From the NCBI RefSeq assembly GCF_963678635.1, contig NC_087066.1, forward strand, positions 1,014,201 through 1,078,200: a stretch of 64,000 bases of DNA. Direction: 5' to 3'. This document shows, piece by piece, positions 1 through 12,090 of this stretch. The notes beneath the pieces were generated by a model, which was not told the origin of the DNA, ran no database searches, and was given only the letters and a program-made list of their open reading frames with translations. The stretch is from Symsagittifera roscoffensis (lineage: Eukaryota > Xenacoelomorpha > Acoela > Convolutidae). A program made the translations under genes and the position numbers. How positions within the stretch are numbered: the stretch's first letter is position 1; every line of letters starts with the position of its first letter.

Positions 1-472
1 AGTGAGTTGTGGAGATACACTCTTTAGTTTGAATATTTCACCATGCAAGCCTATCAATTTTAACCTGATTTTTCTGCGTTCTGTAATTGAGGTGGTTTGA
101 ATCATGAAATGGATATTTCTGCGTTTCAAGTTTCAAAATTTTAGTACAGTTGTTTTTTCGATGCTGTTCAATTGAATGATATCTGTTGTTTAATAGATGT
201 TTTTTGTTCTCGCTAGGGAAATAAAGCTTCGCATTTTCGTTCATTTTTTGGAACTGAATCAGTTGTTGTTATTTGTGGTGAGTTTAATCCATTCTCTGAA
301 TCGGGTAACGGGATCTGCAAGGAAACGTTTTGTTGCTTTATGATCCCTGTACTTGGTGATTTACTGTACAAAGTCTGATGCATATACTACTATTTAAAGC
401 ATTATGACCTACCGGCGATTCCAGACTGTACTTCCACAAATCTTTTCCAAAGTTTCTGGGAATTGTTTTCAG

Positions 473-3400
473 TTGAATATTACTCGGTTTCTTGGCAATC
501 TTTTTCTATCTTGTTTTTTGTGCAGCTTTTGGACGCTTTTTTGTTGTGCTCGTATAATTTGATAAGTGTGGATTTCTGGGTCGATTGATTAAAATCTCTT
601 TAAAATGAGTTTTGACGATACACTCTTTAGATTTTGAATTTTTCACCCTGCAAGCCTATCAATTTTAACCTGATTTTTATGCGTTCTGTAATCGAGGTCG
701 TTTGAATCATGAAATGGATATTTCTCCCTTTCAAGTTTCAAAATTTTAGTACAGTTTTTCGATGCTGTTCAGTTGAATGATTTCTGTTGTTTAGTAGATG
801 TTTTTTTGTCCTCGCTAGGGAAATTAAGCTTCGCATTTTCGTTCCATTTTTTGGAACTGAATCAGTTATTGTTATTTGTGGTGAGTTTAATCCATTCTCT
901 GAATCGGGTATTGGGATCTGCAAGGAAACGTTTTGTTGCTTTATGATCCCTGTACCGGGTGATTTACTGTACTAAGTCTGATGCATATACTACAATTTAA
1001 AGCAAAATGGCATACCGGCGATTTCAGGCTGTACTTTCACAAATCTTTTCTAAAGCGTCTGGGAATTGGTTTCAGTTGAATGTTACTCGGTTTCTTGTCA
1101 ATCTTCACCTTGTTATTTGTACCGCTTTTAGAGTCTCCTTTGTTTTGCTCGTATAATTTGATAAGTGTGGATTTCTGGGTCTATTGATTAAAATCTCTTA
1201 AAAGTGAGTTTTGGAGATATACTCTTTTAGAGTTTTAATATTTCACCCTTGAAGCCTATAAAATTTAACTTGATTTTTATGCGTTCTGCAATTGAAGTAG
1301 TTGGAATCTTGAAATGGAGTTTTCTCCCTTTCAAGTTTCAAAATTTTAGTACAGTTTTTTCGATGCTGTTCAGTTGAATGATTTCTGTTGTTTAATAGAT
1401 GTTTTTTTTGTTCTCGCTAGGGAAGTTAAGCTTTGCATTTTCGTTCAATTTTTTTGGAACTCAATCAGTTGTTGTTATTTGTGGTGAGTTTAATCCATTC
1501 TCTGAATCGGGTAATGGGATCTGCAAGGAAACATTTTGTTGCTTTATGATCCCTGTACCTGGTGATTTACTGTACAAAGTCTGATGCATATCTTACATTT
1601 TAAAGCAAAATGGCATACCGACGATTTCAGGCTGTAATTTCACTGGGAATTGGTTTCAGTTGAATGTTACTCGGTTTCTTGTCAATCTCCATCTTGTTTT
1701 TTTTGTGCGGCTTTTGGAATCTTTTTTTGTCGTGCTCGTATAGTTTGATAAGTGTGGATTTCTGGGTCTATTGATTAAAATCTCTTATAAGTGAGTTTTG
1801 GAGATATACTCTTTTAGAGTTTTAATAATTCACCCTTCGAGGCTATAAAATTTAACCTGATTTTTATGCGTTCTGTAATTGAAGTAGTTGGAATCTTGAA
1901 ATGGAGTTTTCTCCCTTTCAAGTTTCAAAATTTTAGTACAGTTTTTTCGATGCTGTTAAGTTGAATGATTTCTGTTGTTTAATAGATGTTTTTTTTGTTC
2001 TCGCTAGGGAAGTTAAGCTTTGTATTTTCGTTCAATTTTTTTGGAACTCAATCAGTTGTTGTTATTTGTGGTGAGTTTAATCCATTCTCTGAATCGGGTA
2101 ATGGGATCTGCAAGGAAACGTTTTGTTGCTTTATGATCCCTGTACCTGGTGATTTACTGTACAAAGTCTGATGCATATCTTACATTTTAAAGCAAAATGG
2201 CATACCGACGATTTCAGGCTGTAATTTCACTGGGAATTGGTTTCAGTTGAATATTACTCGGTTTCTTGGCAATCTTTTTCTATCTTGTTTTTTGTGCAGC
2301 TTTTGGACGCTTTTTTGTTGTGCTCGTATAATTTGATAAGTGTGGATTTCTGGGTCGATTGATTAAAATCTCTTTAAAATGAGTTTTGACGATACACTCT
2401 TTAGATTTTGAATTTTTCACCCTGCAAGCCTATCAATTTTAACCTGATTTTTATGCGTTCTGTAATCGAGGTCGTTTGAATCATGAAATGGATATTTCTC
2501 CCTTTCAAGTTTCAAAATTTTAGTACAGTTTTTCGATGCTGTTCAGTTGAATGATTTCTGTTGTTTAGTAGATGTTTTTTTGTCCTCGCTAGGGAAATTA
2601 AGCTTCGCATTTTCGTTCCATTTTTTGGAACTGAATCAGTTATTGTTATTTGTGGTGAGTTTAATCCATTCTCTGAATCGGGTATTGGGATCTGCAAGGA
2701 AACGTTTTGTTGCTTTATGATCCCTGTACCGGGTGATTTACTGTACTAAGTCTGATGCATATACTACAATTTAAAGCAAAATGGCATACCGGCGATTTCA
2801 GGCTGTACTTTCACAAATCTTTTCTAAAGCGTCTGGGAATTGGTTTCAGTTGAATGTTACTCGGTTTCTTGTCAATCTTCACCTTGTTATTTGTACCGCT
2901 TTTAGAGTCTCCTTTGTTTTGCTCGTATAATTTGATAAGTGTGGATTTCTGGGTCTATTGATTAAAATCTCTTAAAAGTGAGTTTTGGAGATATACTCTT
3001 TTAGAGTTTTAATATTTCACCCTTGAAGCCTATAAAATTTAACTTGATTTTTATGCGTTCTGCAATTGAAGTAGTTGGAATCTTGAAATGGAGTTTTCTC
3101 CCTTTCAAGTTTCAAAATTTTAGTACAGTTTTTTCGATGCTGTTCAGTTGAATGATTTCTGTTGTTTAATAGATGTTTTTTTTGTTCTCGCTAGGGAAGT
3201 TAAGCTTTGCATTTTCGTTCAATTTTTTTGGAACTCAATCAGTTGTTGTTATTTGTGGTGAGTTTAATCCATTCTCTGAATCGGGTAATGGGATCTGCAA
3301 GGAAACATTTTGTTGCTTTATGATCCCTGTACCTGGTGATTTACTGTACAAAGTCTGATGCATATCTTACATTTTAAAGCAAAATGGCATACCGACGATT

Positions 3401-5790
3401 TCAGGCTGTAATTTCACTGGGAATTGGTTTCAGTTGAATGTTACTCGGTTTCTTGTCAATCTCCATCTTGTTTTTTTTGTGCGGCTTTTGGAATCTTTTT
3501 TTGTCGTGCTCGTATAGTTTGATAAGTGTGGATTTCTGGGTCTATTGATTAAAATCTCTTATAAGTGAGTTTTGGAGATATACTCTTTTAGAGTTTTAAT
3601 AATTCACCCTTCGAGGCTATAAAATTTAACCTGATTTTTATGCGTTCTGTAATTGAAGTAGTTGGAATCTTGAAATGGAGTTTTCTCCCTTTCAAGTTTC
3701 AAAATTTTAGTACAGTTTTTTCGATGCTGTTAAGTTGAATGATTTCTGTTGTTTAATAGATGTTTTTTTTGTTCTCGCTAGGGAAGTTAAGCTTTGTATT
3801 TTCGTTCAATTTTTTTGGAACTCAATCAGTTGTTGTTATTTGTGGTGAGTTTAATCCATTCTCTGAATCGGGTAATGGGATCTGCAAGGAAACGTTTTGT
3901 TGCTTTATGATCCCTGTACCTGGTGATTTACTGTACAAAGTCTGATGCATATCTTACATTTTAAAGCAAAATGGCATACCGACGATTTCAGGCTGTAATT
4001 TCACTGGGAATTGGTTTCAGTTGAATATTACTCGGTTTCTTGGCAATCTTTTTCTATCTTGTTTTTTGTGCAGCTTTTGGACGCTTTTTTGTTGTGCTCG
4101 TATAATTTGATAAGTGTGGATTTCTGGGTCGATTGATTAAAATCTCTTTAAAATGAGTTTTGACGATACACTCTTTAGATTTTGAATTTTTCACCCTGCA
4201 AGCCTATCAATTTTAACCTGATTTTTATGCGTTCTGTAATCGAGGTCGTTTGAATCATGAAATGGATATTTCTCCCTTTCAAGTTTCAAAATTTTAGTAC
4301 AGTTTTTCGATGCTGTTCAGTTGAATGATTTCTGTTGTTTAGTAGATGTTTTTTTGTCCTCGGTAGGGAAATTAAGCTTCGCATTTTCGTTCCATTTTTT
4401 GAACTGAATCAGTTATTGTTATTTGTGGTGAGTTTAATCCATTCTCTGAATCGGGTATTGGGATCTGCAAGGAAACGTTTTGTTGCTTTATGATCCCTGT
4501 ACCGGGTGATTTACTGTACTAAGTCTGATGCATATACTACAATTTAAAGCAAAATGGCATACCGGCGATTTCAGGCTGTACTTTCACAAATCTTTTCTAA
4601 AGCGTCTGGGAATTGGTTTCAGTTGAATGTTACTCGGTTTCTTGTCAATCTTCACCTTGTTATTTGTACCGCTTTTAGAGTCTCCTTTGTTTTGCTCGTA
4701 TAATTTGATAAGTGTGGATTTCTGGGTCTATTGATTAAAATCTCTTAAAAGTGAGTTTTGGAGATATACTCTTTTAGAGTTTTAATATTTCACCCTTGAA
4801 GCCTATAAAATTTAACTTGATTTTTATGCGTTCTGCAATTGAAGTAGTTGGAATCTTGAAATGGAGTTTTCTCCCTTTCAAGTTTCAAAATTTTAGTACA
4901 GTTTTTTCGATGCTGTTCAGTTGAATGATTTCTGTTGTTTAATAGATGTTTTTTTTGTTCTCGCTAGGGAAGTTAAGCTTTGCATTTTCGTTCAATTTTT
5001 TTGGAACTCAATCAGTTGTTGTTATTTGTGGTGAGTTTAATCCATTCTCTGAATCGGGTAATGGGATCTGCAAGGAAATGTTTTGTTGCTTTATGATCCC
5101 TGTATCTGGTGATTTACTTTACAAAGTCTGATGCATATCTTACATTTTAAAGCAAAATGGCATACCGACGATTTCAGGCTGTAATTTCACTGGGAATTGG
5201 TTTCAGTTGAATGTTACTCGGTTTCTTGTCAATCTCCATCTTGTTTTTTTGTGCGGCTTTTGGAATCTTTTTTTGTCGTGCTCGTTTAGTTTGATAAGTG
5301 TGGATTTCTGGGTCTATTGATTAAAATCTCTTATAAGTGAGTTTTGGAGATATACTCTTTTAGAGTTTTAATAATTCACCCTTCGAGGCTATAAAATTTA
5401 ACCTGATTTTTATGCGTTCTGTAATTGAAGTAGTTGGAATCTTGAAATGGAGTTTTCTCCCTTTCAAGTTTCAAAATTTTAGTACAGTTTTTTCGATGCT
5501 GTTCAGTTGAATGATTTCTGTTGTTTAATAGATGTTTTTTTGTTCTCGCTAGGGAAGTTAAGCTTTGTATTTTCGTTCAATTTTTTTGGAACTCAATCAG
5601 TTGTTGTTATTTGTGGTGAGTTTAATCCATTCTCTGAATCGGGTAATGGGATCTGCAAGGAAACGTTTTGTTGCTTTATGATCCCTGTACCTGGTGATTT
5701 ACTGTACAAAGTCTGATGCATATCTTACATTTTAAAGCAAAATGGCATACCGACGATTTCAGGCTGTAATTTCACTGGGAATTGGTTTCA
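473..5790. repeat. Higher-order repeat: three monomers (1,774 bp), three copies
   Basis: Blocks starting near 473, 2,247 and 4,021 repeat the same order of three distinguishable monomer types. The first two blocks look essentially identical: features at 738, 1,399 and 1,986 recur exactly 1,774 bp later at 2,512, 3,173 and 3,760. The third block has scattered substitutions and a single-base deletion near 4,396. This is the pattern left by recent unequal crossing-over or amplification of a multi-monomer unit. Confidence 0.9.
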
Positions 5791-6599
5791 GTTGAATGTT
5801 ACTCGGTTTCTTGTCAATCTCCATCTTGTTTTTTTATGCGGCTTTTGGAATCTTTTTTTTTGTCGTGCTCGTATAGTTTGATAAGTGTGGATTTCTGGGT
5901 CTATTGATTAAAATCTCTTATAAGTGAGTTTTGGAGATATACTATTTTAGAGTTTTGATAATTCACCCTTCGAGGCTATAAAATTTAACCTGATTTTTAT
6001 GCGTTCTGTAATTGAAGTAGTTGGAATCTTGAAATGGAGTTTTCTCCCTTTCAAGTTTCAAAATTTTAGTACAGTTTTTCCGATGCTGTTCAGTTGAATG
6101 ATTTCTGTTGTTTAATAGATGTTTTTTTTTGTTCTCGCTAGGGAAGTTAAGGTTTGCATTTTCGTTCAATTTTTTTGGAACTCAATCAGTTGTTGTTATT
6201 TGTGGTGAGTTTAATCCATTCTCTGAATCGGGTAATGGGATCTGCAAGGAAACGTTTTGTTGCTTTATGATCCCTGTACCTGGTGATTTACTGTACAAAG
6301 TCTGATGCATATCTTACATTTTAAAGCAAAATGGCATACCGACGATTTCAGGCTGTAATTTCACTGGGAATTGGTTTCAGTTGAATGTTACTCGGTTTCT
6401 TGTTAATCTCCATCTTGTTTTTTTGTGCGGCTTTTGGAATCTTTTTTTTGTCGTGCTCGTATAGTTTGATAAGTGTGGATTTCTGGGTCTATTGATTAAA
6501 ATCTCTTATAAGTGAGTTTTGGAGATATACTATTTTAGAGTTTTAATAATTCACCCTTCAAGCCTATAAAATTTAACCTGATTTTTATGCGTTCTGTAA

Positions 6600-9500
6600 T
6601 TGAAGTAGTTGGAATCTTGAAATGGAGTTTTCTCCCTTTCAAGTTTCAAAATTTTAGTACAGTTTTTTCGATGCTGTTCAGTTGAATGATTTCTGTTGTT
6701 TAATAGATGTTTTTTTTGTTCTCGCTAGGGAAGTTAAGCTTTGCATTTTCGTTCAATTTTTTTGGAACTCAATCAGTTGTTGTTATTTGTGGTGAGTTTA
6801 ATCCATTCTCTGAATCGGGTAATGGGATCTGCAAGGAAACGTTTTGTTGCTTTATGATCCCTGTACCTGGTGATTTACTGTACAAAGTCTGATGCATATC
6901 TTACATTTTAAAGCAAAATGGCATACCGACGATTTCAGGCTGTAATTTCACTGGGAATTGGTTTCAGTTGAATGTTACTCGGTTTCTTGTCAATCTCCAT
7001 CTTGTTTTTTTGTGCGGCTTTTGGAATCTTTTTTTGTCGTGCTCGTATAGTTTGATAAGTGTGGATTTCTGGGTCTATTGATTAAAATCTCTTATAAGTG
7101 AGTTTTGGAGATATACTATTTTAGAGTTTTAATAATTCACCCTTCAAGCCTATAAAATTTAACCTGATTTTTATGCGTTCTGTAATTGAAGTAGTTGGAA
7201 TCTTGAAATGGAGTTTTCTCCCTTTCAAGTTTCAAAATTTTAGTACAGTTTTTTCGATGCTGTTCAGATGAATGATTTCTGTTGTTCAATGGATATTTTT
7301 TTGTTTTCGCTAGGGAAATTAAGCTCTACAGTTTCGTTCAATTTTTTTGCAACTGAATCAGTTGTTGTTATTTGTGGTGAGTTTAATCCATTCTCTGAAT
7401 CGGGTAATGGGATCTGCAAGGAAACTTTTTGTTGCTTTTTGATCACTGTACCTGGTGATTTACTTTACAAAGTCTAATGCATATACTACAATTTAAAGCA
7501 TAATGACGTACCGGCGATTACAGGCTGTACTTTCCAAAAATAATTTCCAAAGTTTCTAGGAATTGGTTTCAGTTGAATTCTACTCGGTTTCTTGTCAATC
7601 TTTTTCTATCTTGTTTTTTGTGCAGCTTTTGGACTCTTTTTTTGTTGTGCTCTTATAATTTGATAAGTGTGGATTTCTGGGTCGATTGGTTAAAATCTTT
7701 TTAAAGTGATTTTTGACGATACACTCTTTAGATTTTGGATATTTCACCCTGCAAGCCTATCAATTTTAACCTGATTTTTATGCGTTCTGTAATCGAGGTC
7801 GTTTGAATCATGAAATGGATATTTCTCCCTTTCAAGTTTCAAAATTTTAGTACAGTTTTTCGATGCTGTTCAGTTGAATGATTTCTGTTGTTTAGTAGAT
7901 GTTTTTTTTGTCCTCGCTAGGGAAATTAAGCTTCGCAATTTCGTTCAATTTTTCGAACTGAATCAGTTGTTGTTATTTGTGGTGAGTTTAATCCATTCTC
8001 TGAATCGGGTAATGGGATCTGCAAGGAAATGTTTTGTTGCTTTATGATCCCTGTACCCGGTGATTTACTGCACAAAGTCTGATGCATATACTACAATTTA
8101 AAGCAAAATGGCATACCGGCGATTTCAGGCTGTACTTTCACAAATCTTTTCTAAAGCGTCTGGGAATTGGTTTCAGTTGAATGTTACTCGGTTTCTTGTC
8201 AATCTTCATCTTGTTTTTTGTGCGGCTTTTAGAATCTCCTTTGTTTTGGTCGTATAATTTGATAACTGTGGATTTCTGGGTCTATTGATTAAAATCTCTT
8301 AAAAGTGAGTTTTGGAGATATACTCATTAGAGTTTTAATATTTCACCCTTCAAGCTTATAAAATTTAACCTGATTTTTATGAGTTCTGTAATTGAAGTCG
8401 TTGGAATCATGAAATGGATATTTCTCCGTTTCAAGTTTAAAAATTTTAGTTGAGTTTTTTCGATGCTGTTCAGTTGAATGATTTCTGTTGTTTAATAGAT
8501 GTTTTTTGTCCTCGCTAGGGAAATTAAGCTTCGCATTTTCGTTCAATTTTTCGGAACTGAATCAGTTGTTGTTATTTGTGATGAGTTTAATCCATTCTCT
8601 GAATCTGGTAATGGGATCTGCAAGGAAACGTTTTTTTGATTTATGATCTCTGTACTTGGTGATTTACTGTACAAAGTCTGATGCATATACTACAATTTAA
8701 AGCAAAATAGCATACCGGCGATTTCAGGCTGTACTTTCACAAGTCTTTTCTAAAGCTTCTGGGAATTGGTTACAGTTGAATATTACTCGGTTTCTTGTCA
8801 ATCTTTTTCTATCTTGTTTTTTGTGCAGCTTTTGGACTCTTTTTTTGTTGTGCTCGTATAACTTGATAAGTGTGGATTTTTGGGTCTATTTATTAAAGTC
8901 TCTTAAAAGTGAGTTTTGGAGATATACTCTTTTAGAATTTTAATATTTCACCCTTCAAGCCTATAAAATTTAACCCGATTTTTATGCGTTCTGTAATTGA
9001 AGTCGTTAAATCTTGAAATGGAGATTTCTGCCTTTCAAGTTTCAAAATTTTAGTACAGTTTTTACGATGCTGTTCAGTTGAATGATTTTTGTTGTTTAAA
9101 AGATGTTTTTTTTGTTCTCGCTAGGGAAGTTAAGCTTTGCATTTTCGTTCAATTTTTTTGGAACTCAATCAGTTGTTGTTATTTGTGGTGAGTTTAATCC
9201 ATTCTCTGAATCGGGTAATGGGATCTGCAAGGAAACGTTTTGTTGCTTTATGATCCCTGTACCTGGTGATTTACTGTACAAAGTCTGATGCATATCTTAC
9301 ATTTTAAAGCAAAATGGCATACCGACGATTTCAGGCTGTAATTTCACTGGGAATTGGTTTCAGTTGAATGTTACTCGGTTTCTTGTCAATCTCCATCTTG
9401 TTTTTTTGTGCGGCTTTTGGAATCTTTTTTTTTGTCGTGCTCGTATAGTTTGATAAGTGTGGATTTCTGGGTCTATTGATTAAAATGTCTTATAAGTGAG

Positions 9501-12090
9501 TTTTGGAGATATACTATTTTAGAGTTTTAATAATTCGCCCTTCAAGCCTATAAAATTTAACCTGATTTTTATGCGTTCTGTAATTGAAGTAGTTGGAATC
9601 TTGAAATGGAGTTTTCTCCCTTTCAAGTTTCAAAATTTTAGTACAGTTTTTTCGATGCTGTTCAGTTGAATGATTTCTGTTGTTTAATAGATGTTTTTTT
9701 TGTTCTCGCTAGGGAAGTTAAGCTTTGCATTTTCGTTCAATTTTTTTGGAACTCAATCAGTTGTTGTTATTTGTGGTGAGTTTAATCCATTCTCTGAATC
9801 GGGTAATGGGATCTGCAAGGAAACGTTTTGTTGCTTTATGATCCCTGTACCTGGTGATTTACTGTACAAAGTCTGATGCATATCTTACATTTTAAAGCAA
9901 AATGGCATACCGACGATTTCAGGCTGTAATTTCACTGGGAATTGGTTTCAGTTGAATGTTACTCGGTTTCTTGTCAATCTCCATCTTGTTTTTTTGTGCG
10001 GCTTTTGGAATCTTTTTTTTTGTCGTGCTCGTATAGTTTGATAAGTGTGGATTTCTGGGTCTATTGATTAAAATCTCTTATAAGTGAGTTTTGGAGATAT
10101 ACTATTTTAGAGTTTTAATAATTCACCCTTCAAGCCTATAAAATTTAACCTGATTTTTATGCGTTCTGTAATTGAAGTAGTTGGAATCTTGAAATGGAGT
10201 TTTCTCCCTTTCAAGTTTCAAAATTTTAGTACAGTTTTTTCGATGCTGTTCAGATGAATGATTTCTGTTGTTCAATGGATATTTTTTTGTTTTCGCTAGG
10301 GAAATTAAGCTCTACAGTTTCGTTCAATTTTTTTGCAACTGAATCAGTTGTTGTTATTTGTGGTGAGTTTAATCCATTCTCTGAATCGGGTAATGGGATC
10401 TGCAAGGAAACTTTTTGTTGCTTTTTGATCACTGTACCTGGTGATTTACTTTACAAAGTCTAATGCATATACTACAATTTAAAGCATAATGACGTACCGG
10501 CGATTACAGGCTGTACTTTCCAAAAATAATTTCCAAAGTTTCTAGGAATTGGTTTCAGTTGAATTCTACTCGGTTTCTTGTCAATCTTTTTCTATCTTGT
10601 TTTTTGTGCAGCTTTTGGACTCTTTTTTTGTTGTGCTCTTATAATTTGATAAGTGTGGATTTCTGGGTCGATTGGTTAAAATCTTTTTAAAGTGATTTTT
10701 GACGATACACTCTTTAGATTTTGGATATTTCACCCTGCAAGCCTATCAATTTTAACCTGATTTTTATGCGTTCTGTAATCGAGGTCGTTTGAATCATGAA
10801 ATGGATATTTCTCCCTTTCAAGTTTCAAAATTTTAGTACAGTTTTTCGATGCTGTTCAGTTGAATGATTTCTGTTGTTTAGTAGATGTTTTTTTTTGTCC
10901 TCGCTAGGGAAATTAAGCTTCGCAATTTCGTTCAATTTTTCGAACTGAATCAGTTGTTGTTATTTGTGGTGAGTTTAATCCATTCTCTGAATCGGGTAAT
11001 GGGATCTGCAAGGAAATGTTTTGTTGCTTTATGATCCCTGTACCCGGTGATTTACTGCACAAAGTCTGATGCATATACTACAATTTAAAGCAAAATGGCA
11101 TACCGGCGATTTCAGGCTGTACTTTCACAAATCTTTTCTAAAGCGTCTGGGAATTGGTTTCAGTTGAATGTTACTCGGTTTCTTGTCAATCTTCATCTTG
11201 TTTTTTGTGCGGCTTTTAGAATCTCCTTTGTTTTGGTCGTATAATTTGATAACTGTGGATTTCTGGGTCTATTGATTAAAATCTCTTAAAAGTGAGTTTT
11301 GGAGATATACTCATTAGAGTTTTAATATTTCACCCTTCAAGCTTATAAAATTTAACCTGATTTTTATGAGTTCTGTAATTGAAGTCGTTGGAATCATGAA
11401 ATGGATATTTCTCCGTTTCAAGTTTAAAAATTTTAGTTGAGTTTTTTCGATGCTGTTCAGTTGAATGATTTCTGTTGTTTAATAGATGTTTTTTGTCCTC
11501 GCTAGGGAAATTAAGCTTCGCATTTTCGTTCAATTTTTCGGAACTGAATCAGTTGTTGTTATTTGTGATGAGTTTAATCCATTCTCTGAATCTGGTAATG
11601 GGATCTGCAAGGAAACGTTTTTTTGATTTATGATCTCTGTACTTGGTGATTTACTGTACAAAGTCTGATGCATATACTACAATTTAAAGCAAAATAGCAT
11701 ACCGGCGATTTCAGGCTGTACTTTCACAAGTCTTTTCTAAAGCTTCTGGGAATTGGTTACAGTTGAATATTACTCGGTTTCTTGTCAATCTTTTTCTATC
11801 TTGTTTTTTGTGCAGCTTTTGGACTCTTTTTTTGTTGTGCTCGTATAACTTGATAAGTGTGGATTTTTGGGTCTATTTATTAAAGTCTCTTAAAAGTGAG
11901 TTTTGGAGATATATTCTTTTAGAATTTTAATATTTCACCCTTCAAGCCTATAAAATTTAACCCGATTTTTATGCGTTCTGTAATTGAAGTCGTTAAATCT
12001 TGAAATGGAGATTTCTGCCTTTCAAGTTTCAAAATTTTAGTACAGTTTTTACGATGCTGTTCAGTTGAATGATTTTTGTTGTTTAAAAGA
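6600..12090. repeat. Higher-order repeat: five monomers (~2,986 bp), two copies
   Basis: Monomers at 7,264 and 8,343 reappear at 10,250 and 11,330, offset by 2,986-2,987 bp, with near-identical sequence across five monomers. The block includes the odd monomer with the CTCTACAGTTTCG variant. The second copy fades into more diverged monomers after about 12,090. This repeat register is independent of the three-monomer one to its left. Confidence 0.88.
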
